From contig NZ_JAERQZ010000001.1 of the NCBI RefSeq assembly GCF_016735515.1, positions 4,018,746 through 4,082,745 of the forward strand: a stretch of 64,000 nt of DNA, given 5' to 3'. The notes under the pieces are model-generated. The model searched no databases and had not been told where the DNA came from. It worked only from the letters and a program-made list of their open reading frames with translations. This document shows, piece after piece, positions 56,348-63,273 of the stretch (its first letter is position 1; each line of letters opens with the position of its first letter). This DNA comes from Piscinibacter sp. HJYY11. Its GTDB lineage: Bacteria > Pseudomonadota > Gammaproteobacteria > Burkholderiales > Burkholderiaceae_C. The translations under genes were made by a program, and so were the position numbers.

Positions 56348-56748
56348 CGCAAGTTCAAGTGGTCGGTTTGTATGTGCATGACCAGGACGAGGCGCTTGCC
56401 TTCTACGTCGACAAGCTCGGCTTCCAGGTGCACACCGACGTGCGCAACGGCCCCTACCGCTGGCTGACGGTGCAGCACCCCGACCAGCCGGCGTTCCAGC
56501 TCGGCCTTTTCGTGCCCGGCCCGCCGGTGCATGACGAGGCCACGGCGCGGACCTTGCGCGAGGTGGTGGCCAAGGGCGCGATGCCGCCGCTGGTGTTGGA
56601 GGTCGACAACTGCCGCGCAATGGTCGACCGCCTGCTGGGCCGGGGCGTGGAGTTCACGCAGGAGCCGATCGAGCGCTTCGGCACGGTCGACGCAGGGTTT
56701 CGCGACCCGTCCGGCAACGGCTGGAAGATGATCCAGTCGCGTCGCTGA
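56344..56748 (+). CDS. VOC/glyoxalase-family protein
   Basis: A 134-residue vicinal-oxygen-chelate protein (VQVVGLYVHDQDEALAFYVDKLGF; FRDPSGNGWKMIQ at the end). Metal-ligand positions are partly present (Glu in PLVLEVDN; His in LTVQHPDQ). AraC-VOC-DUF1801 gene groups are common, and these VOC proteins are usually uncharacterised. It is coupled to AraC by ATGA. Confidence 0.9.
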   Translation: MTQVQVVGLYVHDQDEALAFYVDKLGFQVHTDVRNGPYRWLTVQHPDQPAFQLGLFVPGPPVHDEATARTLREVVAKGAMPPLVLEVDNCRAMVDRLLGRGVEFTQEPIERFGTVDAGFRDPSGNGWKMIQSRR

Positions 56749-56788
56749 GGGCGACATGTGTTTCCCGGGTCTACATGGAGATGCAGGC

Positions 56789-57196
56789 ATGGCCACCGTG
56801 AAGAAGAGCGCAGCGGCGATGAGCCACGATGACGCCGAGCACCACATCGACCGGCGCATCGCCGAGCTGGGCGGCTGGCGCGGCGAGACACTGTCTCAGA
56901 TCCGCGCGCTCATCAAGGAGGCGGTGCCCGACGTGGTGGAAGAGTGGAAGTGGAACAACCCGGTGTGGTCGTCCAACGGCATCCTCTGCACCGGCGAGAG
57001 CTACAAGGCCGCGGTGAAGACGACCTTCGCGAAAGGCGCCTCGGTGCCCGACCCGGCCGGGCTCTTCAATTCCAGCCTCGACGGCAACGTGCGCCGCGCG
57101 ATCGACTTCCGCGAAGGCGACACGCTCGACAAGAAGGCGCTGAAGGCGCTCTTCAAGGCGGCGGCCGAGGTCAACAAGGCCGCGGCGAAGAAGTAG
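56789..57196 (+). CDS. DUF1801 protein 2
   Basis: A 135-residue DUF1801 protein (IDRRIAELGGWRGETLSQIRALI, VVEEWKWNNPVWSSNGILCTG, VKTTFAKGASVPDPAGLFN), only distantly like the one at 55419. The ATG at 56789 has GGAG 8 nt upstream. A Lys/Ala-rich C terminus (NKAAAKK) ends it. It is convergent with the IclR gene, one base apart. Function is unknown. Confidence 0.88.
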   Translation: MATVKKSAAAMSHDDAEHHIDRRIAELGGWRGETLSQIRALIKEAVPDVVEEWKWNNPVWSSNGILCTGESYKAAVKTTFAKGASVPDPAGLFNSSLDGNVRRAIDFREGDTLDKKALKALFKAAAEVNKAAAKK

Positions 57197-57197
57197 C

Positions 57198-58016
57198 TCA
57201 GGCCATCCGGCCCTTCTGGCTGAAGAGCGGCGAGCTCGCGCTGGCCATTGCGAGCTCGCCGGCGGCGTCCATCAGCGTGCGGCCGAGCTGCTCCATGCGC
57301 GCAGGCGTGAGCCGCAGCAGCGGCCCGGCGATCGTGATCACGCCGATGGCCTCCTGCCCACGCCGGCGCACCGGCGCGGCCATCGCCGTCATGCCCGGGG
57401 CGTACATCTCGACGATGGTGCTGAAGCCGCGCTTGCGATCGTCGTCGAGCACTTTCCACAACGCCTTGAAGGTGGTCGGTGCCTTGGGGCCGAACTCCTT
57501 GGGCGAGCCGAAGCCCTGCAGCGACACGAGCTGCGCAGCGCGCTCCTCGCTCAGCGTCATCAGCCACGCATGGCCGCCGGCGCTGCAGGACAGGCGCACG
57601 TCGATGCCCATGTCGGGGTCGTAGCGCAGGCCGGTGCGCGCGCCTTGCGCCTTGGCGACGAAGGTGAGGCGGTCGCCGTCGACCAGCGCGAGCCGCACCA
57701 GCTCGCCGCTCGCTTCGGCGAGCCGGTCGATGATGGGCTGCGCGATGTCGACCACCCCGGCGCCGCCGAGAAAACTGAGGCCCATCGCGGGCAGCTTGGT
57801 GGTGAGGGCGTAATCGCCGCGCTCGCTCACCTGCCGCACATAGCCGCAGCGCACCATGTCGGTCAGCAGCCGGTGGCACGCACTGCGCGGCAGCGCAAGC
57901 TCATCGGCGATGGCCGCGAGCGCCTGGCCCTGCGGCTGCTGCGCCAGCAGTTCGAGGATGCGGAAGGCCCGCTCCAGCGTGCCGGAGGGTGGGGCGAGGG
58001 GCTCGGTGCTTCTCAT
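57198..58016 (-). CDS. IclR-family transcriptional regulator
   Basis: A 272-residue IclR regulator: winged helix (ERAFRILELLAQQPQGQALA, LPRSACHRLLTDMVRCGYV) and a C-terminal GAF-like effector domain with CSAGGHAWL and the GVITIAGP strand. IclR proteins often control aromatic-acid uptake and breakdown. It is divergent from the first TRAP binding-protein gene with a perfect palindrome between (58030-58044), so that operon is its probable target. Confidence 0.93.
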   Translation of the reverse strand: MRSTEPLAPPSGTLERAFRILELLAQQPQGQALAAIADELALPRSACHRLLTDMVRCGYVRQVSERGDYALTTKLPAMGLSFLGGAGVVDIAQPIIDRLAEASGELVRLALVDGDRLTFVAKAQGARTGLRYDPDMGIDVRLSCSAGGHAWLMTLSEERAAQLVSLQGFGSPKEFGPKAPTTFKALWKVLDDDRKRGFSTIVEMYAPGMTAMAAPVRRRGQEAIGVITIAGPLLRLTPARMEQLGRTLMDAAGELAMASASSPLFSQKGRMA

Positions 58017-58029
58017 GATCCGGAAAGAA

Positions 58030-58044
58030 GTTCCAGTGTGGAAC
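58030..58044. promoter_or_regulatory. Candidate IclR operator
   Basis: GTTCCA-GTG-TGGAAC is a perfect 15-bp palindrome 14 bp upstream of the iclR start and 73 bp before the divergent TRAP gene. The size and TTCCA...TGGAA core fit IclR-family sites. A related TTTCCA-N5-TGGAAA is at 60347-60363. Confidence 0.6.
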
Positions 58045-58116
58045 GGTGTTCAGCCTGGGCCTCCATCATGCCGCGCACCGCCCCGACGAGGGCTGCATCG
58101 ACAGGAGACACCGACC

Positions 58117-59115
58117 GTGAAACGCCTCATCACCTTCACCGCACTCGCGCTGGCCTTTGCTGGCGCGTTGGCGCAAGACATCCAGGACCGCACCCTCAAG
58201 TTCGGCCACCTCAACAACCCCGACCACCCGGTGAGCCTGGGCACCAAGCGCTTCGCCGAGCTCGTCGCCGCCAAGAGCGGCGGCAAGCTCAAGGTGCAGG
58301 AGTTCCCGTCGTCGCAGCTCGGCAACGAGCTGCAGCAACAGTCGGCGCTGCAAGGTGGTGTGCAGGAGATGTCGGCCCCGGCGACCACCTCGCTGGCGGG
58401 CATCGTGAAGGAGTTCGGGCTCATCGACTTCCCCTTTGCCGTGGGCACCTACGCGCAGGCTGATGCGCTGCTTGACGGGCCGTTCGGCCAAGCGCTGCTC
58501 GCCAAGCTACCGGAGAAGGGCCTCGTGAGCCTGGGCTATTGGGACCTGGGCTTTCGCAACGTGACCAACAGCAGGCGGCCGATCCAGAAAGCCGAAGACC
58601 TCGACGGCCTGAAGCTGCGCGTGATCCCCAACCCGGTGTTCCTCGAGACCTTCAAGGCCTTCAAGGCCAACCCGGTGCCCATGCCGTTTGCCGAGCTCTA
58701 TGGGGCGCTGGAATCGAAGGCGGTCGATGGGCAGGAGAACCCGTTCGCGGTGATCCTGTCAAACAAGTTCTTCGAGGTGAACAAGTACGTGAGCGCCACG
58801 CAGCACGTCTACGCGGCCAACATCATCCTGGTCAGCAAGAAGTTCTGGGACAGGCTCTCGCCCACCGAGCAGAAGATCCTGCACGACGCCGCCAACGAAG
58901 CGCGCGGTTACCAGCGCCAGGCGAGCCGCGCGGCGGCACAGAAGGCGGTGAGCGAGCTGCAGGCGAAGGGCATGCAGTACAACGAAGTGAGCGCAGAGCA
59001 GCGTGCCCGCATGAGCGACATCGCCAAGCCGGTGACCGAGCGCTTCGCCGCGACCTACGACCCGGCCATCGTCAAGCTCTACCAGGCCGAGCTCGCGAAG
59101 GCAGTGAAGCCATGA
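58117..59115 (+). CDS. TRAP transporter solute-binding protein (DctP type), copy 1
   Basis: A 332-residue periplasmic binding protein: signal peptide (GTG start, VKRLITFTALALAFAGALA), then TLKFGHLNNPDHPVSLG. The ligand-binding arginine block LDGLKLRVIPNPVFLET and ESKAVDGQENPF are typical of C4/aromatic-acid DctP proteins. An AGGAGA ribosome-binding site is 8 nt upstream. It overlaps aroQ by 4 nt. A second, similar DctP is encoded at 62250, yet only one membrane pair exists. Confidence 0.93.
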   Translation: MKRLITFTALALAFAGALAQDIQDRTLKFGHLNNPDHPVSLGTKRFAELVAAKSGGKLKVQEFPSSQLGNELQQQSALQGGVQEMSAPATTSLAGIVKEFGLIDFPFAVGTYAQADALLDGPFGQALLAKLPEKGLVSLGYWDLGFRNVTNSRRPIQKAEDLDGLKLRVIPNPVFLETFKAFKANPVPMPFAELYGALESKAVDGQENPFAVILSNKFFEVNKYVSATQHVYAANIILVSKKFWDRLSPTEQKILHDAANEARGYQRQASRAAAQKAVSELQAKGMQYNEVSAEQRARMSDIAKPVTERFAATYDPAIVKLYQAELAKAVKP

Positions 59116-59570
59116 GCGCGCGCCCGAAGATCCTGGTGCTGCACGGCCCCAACCTCAACCTCTTCGGCCGCCGCGAGCCGCACATCTACGGCACCACCAC
59201 GCTGGCCGAGATCAACGAGAAGCTGGTGGCGCTGGCGCGCGAGCTGGAGGTCGACGTCGAGACCTTCCAGTCGAACCACGAAGGCGCGCTCATCGACAAG
59301 TTCCACGAGCACATCGACCTCGCCGCCGGCGCGCTGGTCAACCCCGCCGGCCTCACGCAGCACGGCGTGCCGCTGCACGATGCGATCAAGGCCATGCCCT
59401 TCCCGGTGATCGAGGTGCACATGTCGAACATCGCGGCACGCGAGGCCTGGCGAGCGCACTCGATCATCTCGCCCGCGGTCAGGGGCACGGTGCAGGGGCT
59501 GGGTTGGCGCTCGTACACCGCGGCCTTCCGCACCCTCGTGGAGTGGGCAAAGGAAGCGAAGGCGGCCTGA
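59112..59570 (+). CDS. aroQ: 3-dehydroquinate dehydratase, type II
   Basis: A 152-residue type II enzyme interconverting 3-dehydroquinate and 3-dehydroshikimate. LVLHGPNLNLFGRREPHIYG, the flexible-lid arginine, FQSNHEGALIDKFHE and the IEVHMSNIAAREAWRAHS histidine block are all present. Because it overlaps a TRAP binding-protein gene and lies near an aroE-like gene, I infer a catabolic role (quinate/shikimate breakdown) rather than the biosynthetic one. The slightly shifted lid sequence (EPHIYGTTT, not EP-x-YG-x-x-T of all homologues) is within normal variation. Confidence 0.93.
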   Translation: MSARPKILVLHGPNLNLFGRREPHIYGTTTLAEINEKLVALARELEVDVETFQSNHEGALIDKFHEHIDLAAGALVNPAGLTQHGVPLHDAIKAMPFPVIEVHMSNIAAREAWRAHSIISPAVRGTVQGLGWRSYTAAFRTLVEWAKEAKAA

Positions 59571-59582
59571 TGGTCGGGGTGG

Positions 59583-59609
59583 CATTCCGGCCCTTAAACT
59601 GCCGGAATG
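59583..59609. promoter_or_regulatory. Inverted repeat over the TetR-type gene start
   Basis: CATTCCGG (59583-59590) and CCGGAATG (59602-59609) are perfect 8-bp inverted arms around an 11-nt spacer that holds a -10-like TAAACT (59595-59600). The right arm includes the ATG. Binding there would block the gene's own transcription. Confidence 0.5.
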
Positions 59610-60296
59610 AACGAACCAGTACAGCGTGCGCGTCCTGTGGCAAAGCGTGCGGGGTCGGCGGCGCGCAAGGAGCCCACGCGCACCAACGACCCCGAACGCA
59701 CCCAGGCCAACATCCTGGAAGTGGCCGAGGCCGAGTTCGGCGAGAAGGGCCTGGCCGGTGCACGCATCGACGAGATCGCCGCGGCGACCAACACGTCGAA
59801 GCGCATGATCTATTACTACTTCGGCAGCAAGGAGGGCCTCTACCTCGCCGTGCTCGAAGAGGCCTACCGCCGCGTGCGCGATGTCGAGGCCGAGTTGCAC
59901 CTGCAGGACCTCGAGCCCGAGGAAGCCTTGCGCCGCCTGGTCGCCTTCACCTTCGACCACCACCTGCACCACGAGAGCTACATCCGCCTCGTGATGTCGG
60001 AGAACATCCACCGCGGCGAGTACCTCGCCCAGAGCCCGCGCATCCAGGAGCTCAACGTGCCGGCCATCGCCGCCATCAAGAACCTCTACGAGCGCGGGGT
60101 GAAGGCCGGCATCTTCCGCCGCGGCCTGAACCCGATCGACATCCATGCGTCGATCTCCGCCCTGAGCTTCTTCAACGTCTCCAATCGCCACACCTTCGGC
60201 CTGATCTTCAAGCTCGACATGACGTCGCCGGCCTACATTGCCGAGCGCCGCGAAAACGTGGTCGAGATGATCGTGCGCTTCGTCCGCAAAGGCTGA
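59607..60296 (+). CDS. TetR-family transcriptional regulator
   Basis: A 229-residue TetR regulator with a basic N-terminal extension, then the HTH (ANILEVAEAEFGEKGLAGARIDEIAAATNTSKRMIYYYFGSKEGL block, about 33-77) and a helical ligand domain. The start at 59607 lies within an inverted repeat, suggesting self-repression. It sits inside the TRAP locus between aroQ and dctQ and probably controls the downstream dctQ-dctM-dctP-aroE operon, which has palindromes in its promoter region. Confidence 0.92.
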   Translation: MNEPVQRARPVAKRAGSAARKEPTRTNDPERTQANILEVAEAEFGEKGLAGARIDEIAAATNTSKRMIYYYFGSKEGLYLAVLEEAYRRVRDVEAELHLQDLEPEEALRRLVAFTFDHHLHHESYIRLVMSENIHRGEYLAQSPRIQELNVPAIAAIKNLYERGVKAGIFRRGLNPIDIHASISALSFFNVSNRHTFGLIFKLDMTSPAYIAERRENVVEMIVRFVRKG

Positions 60297-60346
60297 GCTT
60301 CGTCCGGTTTCGTGCGCCTTCCGCGCAGGCGGAAGCGGGCTAGGTG

Positions 60347-60374
60347 TTTCCACCCGATGGAAAACTAACCAGTT
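60347..60374 (+). promoter_or_regulatory. Palindromes upstream of dctQ
   Basis: TTTCCA-N5-TGGAAA (60347-60363) resembles the IclR-type site at 58030, and AACT-N4-AGTT (60363-60374) follows it directly, a TetR-type spacing. ACCAGT also occurs just inside the TetR gene. Two regulators may meet here. Confidence 0.4.
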
Positions 60375-60403
60375 CGTACAAAACTTCAGGCCGGAGACAA
60401 GGA

Positions 60404-60943
60404 ATGCTCGACAGAACGATCGATGGACTGTGCCGCCTCTTCGGCGTGCTGATGGTGGCCTGCCTCGCGCTGATGGTGCTGATGGTGTTCGGCAACGTGG
60501 TGCTGCGCTACGGCTTCAACTCGGGCATCACGGCGTCCGAGGAGCTCTCGCGCTGGCTCTTCGTGTGGATGACCTTCCTCGGTGCCATCGTCGCGGTGCG
60601 CAAGCACGCGCACCTGGGCACCGATGCGCTGGTGTCGCGCCTGCCGCTCGCCGGCCGCAAGGCCTGCTTCGTGGCGGCACACGGTCTGATGCTCTACGTC
60701 TGCTTCCTGATGGGGCGGGGCGCATGGCAGCAGGCGGTGATCAACCTTGAAACCACCAGCGCGGTGATGCAGGTCTCGATGGCCTGGCTCTATGCGAGCG
60801 GGGTGCTGTTCGCGGTGTTGGCTGGCCTCTTCATCGTGATCGAGCTGATGCGTCTGTTCAGCGGCCGCCTCTCCGATGCCGAGCTGATCGGCGTGACCGA
60901 CACCGAAGACAAGCCCCACGCCGAAGAGCGAGGCCGGCCATGA
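60404..60943 (+). CDS. TRAP transporter small permease (DctQ type)
   Basis: A 179-residue protein with four membrane helices (about 12-32, 47-66, 88-108, 128-150) and the family segment RWLFVWMTFLGAIVAVRKHAHLG. ATG 60404 has GGAG 7 nt upstream, preferred over GTG 60344, whose added residues are polar and overlap the operator region. It pairs with the DctM protein, and the genes overlap by 4 nt. Confidence 0.92.
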   Translation: MLDRTIDGLCRLFGVLMVACLALMVLMVFGNVVLRYGFNSGITASEELSRWLFVWMTFLGAIVAVRKHAHLGTDALVSRLPLAGRKACFVAAHGLMLYVCFLMGRGAWQQAVINLETTSAVMQVSMAWLYASGVLFAVLAGLFIVIELMRLFSGRLSDAELIGVTDTEDKPHAEERGRP

Positions 60944-62220
60944 CCATCGCCATCTTCCTCACGGCGCTGCTGGGCGCCATGGCGCTGGGTGTGCCGATTG
61001 CCTTCTCGCTGCTGGTGTGTGGCGCCGCGCTGATGTGGCACCTCGACATGTTCGACGCGCAGATCCTGGCGCAGAACACCATCGAGGGCGCCAACAGCTT
61101 CCCGCTGCTGGCCGTGCCCTTCTTCATGCTGGCCGGCGAGATCATGAACGCGGGCGGCCTGTCGCGGCGCATCGTCAACTTCGCGATGACGCTCGTGGGC
61201 CACGTGCGCGGCGGCCTGGGCTACGTGGGCATCATGGCCGCGATCATCATGGCGGCGCTGTCGGGCTCGGCGGTGGCCGACGCGGCGGCGCTCTCCGCGC
61301 TGCTGCTGCCGATGATGAAGCGCGCCGGCTACGACACCGCGCGCTCGGCGGGGCTGCTCTCCTCGGCCAGCATCATCGCGCCCGTCATCCCGCCGAGCAT
61401 TGCCTTCGTCGTCTTCGGCGTGGCGGCCAACGTGTCGATCTCCAAGCTCTTCATGGCCGGCATCGTGCCCGGCCTGATGCTGGGCGCGGCGCTCTGGGTC
61501 ACCTGGTGGGTGCTGGTGCGCCAGGAAAAGATCGAGCCCGCGCCCCGCGCGAGCCGCGGCGAGGTGCTGAAGGCGCTGCGCGACGCGACCTTCGCGCTCG
61601 TGCTGCCGGCCATCGTGGTGGTGGGCCTCAAGTTCGGCGTCTTCACGCCCACCGAGGCCGCCGTGGTGGCCGCGGTGTACGCCCTCTTCGTGTCCACGGT
61701 GGTCTACCGCGAGCTCAAGCTCTCACAGCTCTACGGCCTCTTCCTCTCGGCCGCGCAGACCACCGCGGTGATCATGTTCCTGGTGGCGGCGGCCATGGTG
61801 TCGGCCTGGATGATCACGGTGGCCAACCTGCCGGCCGAGCTGACGAGCCTGCTCAAGCCGCTGCTCGACAACCCCACGCTGCTGCTGATGATGCTCATGA
61901 TCATCACCATGCTCGTGGGCACGGCGATGGACATGACGCCCACCATCCTGATCCTCACGCCGGTCTTCATGCCGCTCGTGAAGGCCGCCGGCATCGACCC
62001 GGTGTACTTCGGCGTGCTCTTCGTCATCAACAACGCCATCGGCCTCATCACGCCGCCGGTGGGCACGGTGCTCAGCACCGTGGCCGGTGTCGGCAAGGTC
62101 AGCATGGACGCGGTCACGCGCGGCGTGTGGCCGTTCATGCTGGCGCAGTTCGGCGTGATGTTCCTGATGGTCTTCTTCCCCGCACTCGTGACCGTGCCGG
62201 CGCGCTGGTTCTACGGCTGA
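60940..62220 (+). CDS. TRAP transporter large permease (DctM type)
   Basis: A 426-residue membrane protein with about 12 helices that forms the sodium-coupled transport path. Family segments include LLAVPFFMLAGEIMN, GGLGYVGIMAAIIMAALSGSA, PPSIAFVVFGV and NAIGLITPPVG. Length is standard for DctM. Coupled to dctQ by ATGA and followed after 29 nt by a dedicated DctP. Confidence 0.95.
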   Translation: MTIAIFLTALLGAMALGVPIAFSLLVCGAALMWHLDMFDAQILAQNTIEGANSFPLLAVPFFMLAGEIMNAGGLSRRIVNFAMTLVGHVRGGLGYVGIMAAIIMAALSGSAVADAAALSALLLPMMKRAGYDTARSAGLLSSASIIAPVIPPSIAFVVFGVAANVSISKLFMAGIVPGLMLGAALWVTWWVLVRQEKIEPAPRASRGEVLKALRDATFALVLPAIVVVGLKFGVFTPTEAAVVAAVYALFVSTVVYRELKLSQLYGLFLSAAQTTAVIMFLVAAAMVSAWMITVANLPAELTSLLKPLLDNPTLLLMMLMIITMLVGTAMDMTPTILILTPVFMPLVKAAGIDPVYFGVLFVINNAIGLITPPVGTVLSTVAGVGKVSMDAVTRGVWPFMLAQFGVMFLMVFFPALVTVPARWFYG

Positions 62221-62249
62221 CCCCACATCCCCAACGGAGACAACTCACC

Positions 62250-63248
62250 ATGAAACGCCTCTTCCTCCAAAGCCTCGTCGCCCTCGCCGCCGTGGCGAGC
62301 CTCGGTGCTGCCCACGCGCAGACGCGCACCATCAAGTTCGCCAACCAGAACGCGAAGGGCCATCCCATCGTGCTCGGCATGGAGAAGTTCGCCGAGCTCG
62401 TGGAAGCGAAATCGGCCGGCAAGCTCAAGGTCAACATCTTCCCCGGCGGCGCACTCGGCAGCGACCAGGCCAACGTTTCCGCCCTGCAAGGCGGCACGCT
62501 GGAGATGGCCTCGATGAACTCGGGCATCTTCGCAAGCATCGTCAAGGACTTTGCGGTCTACGACTTCCCCTTCCTCTTCTCGAACCCGAAGGAAGTGGCG
62601 GCCGTCGTCGACGGCGCGGTGGGCCAGCAGCTGCACGCCAAGCTGGAAGAGAAAGGCCTGGTCGGGCTTGCGTACTACGAACTGGGCTTCCGCCAGCTCA
62701 CCAACAGCAAGCGCCCGGTCACCAAGGTCGACGACATCGCGGGCCTGAAGCTGCGCGTGATCCCCAACCCGATCAACATCGACTGGGTGACCGCGCTCGG
62801 CGCCAACCCCACGCCGCTGCCGTTCCCCGAGCTCTATGCCGCACTCGAGCAGAAGGCGGTCGACGGGCAGGAGAACCCGGTCGCCACCATCCAGGGCGGC
62901 AAGTTCTTCGAGGTGCAGAAGTACATGACGCTCACCAACCACCAGTACAACCCGCAGTCGGTGGTGGTGAGCAAGAAGTTCTGGGACTCGCTCTCGGCGG
63001 CCGAACAGAAGATCGTGCGCGATGCGGCGACCGAGTCGGCCAGGTTCCAGCGTGAGCAGTCGCGATCGGCCGCGGCCGGCATCCTCGACGCGCTGAAGAA
63101 AGCCGGCATGCAGGTGAGCGAGCTGCCGCCCGCCGAGATGGCCAAGCTGCGCGACAAGATGAAGCCCGTGATCGCCAAGCACACCGCGAGCGTGGGCGAA
63201 GCGACGGTGAAGGCCGTGCTGGCCGACATCGAGGCGGCGCGGAAGTAA
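62250..63248 (+). CDS. TRAP transporter solute-binding protein (DctP type), copy 2
   Basis: A 332-residue periplasmic protein: signal peptide MKRLFLQSLVALAAVASLGA (cleaved after AHA), then RTIKFANQNAKGHPIVLGMEKF. The ligand arginine block AGLKLRVIPNPINIDWV and EQKAVDGQENPV are shared with copy 1 at 58117, and both have the same length, so the two are paralogues. Its place right after dctM makes it the primary partner; copy 1 may bind a related ligand. Confidence 0.94.
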   Translation: MKRLFLQSLVALAAVASLGAAHAQTRTIKFANQNAKGHPIVLGMEKFAELVEAKSAGKLKVNIFPGGALGSDQANVSALQGGTLEMASMNSGIFASIVKDFAVYDFPFLFSNPKEVAAVVDGAVGQQLHAKLEEKGLVGLAYYELGFRQLTNSKRPVTKVDDIAGLKLRVIPNPINIDWVTALGANPTPLPFPELYAALEQKAVDGQENPVATIQGGKFFEVQKYMTLTNHQYNPQSVVVSKKFWDSLSAAEQKIVRDAATESARFQREQSRSAAAGILDALKKAGMQVSELPPAEMAKLRDKMKPVIAKHTASVGEATVKAVLADIEAARK

Positions 63249-63273
63249 CCAGTCCTCCACGGAGCAGTTCATC

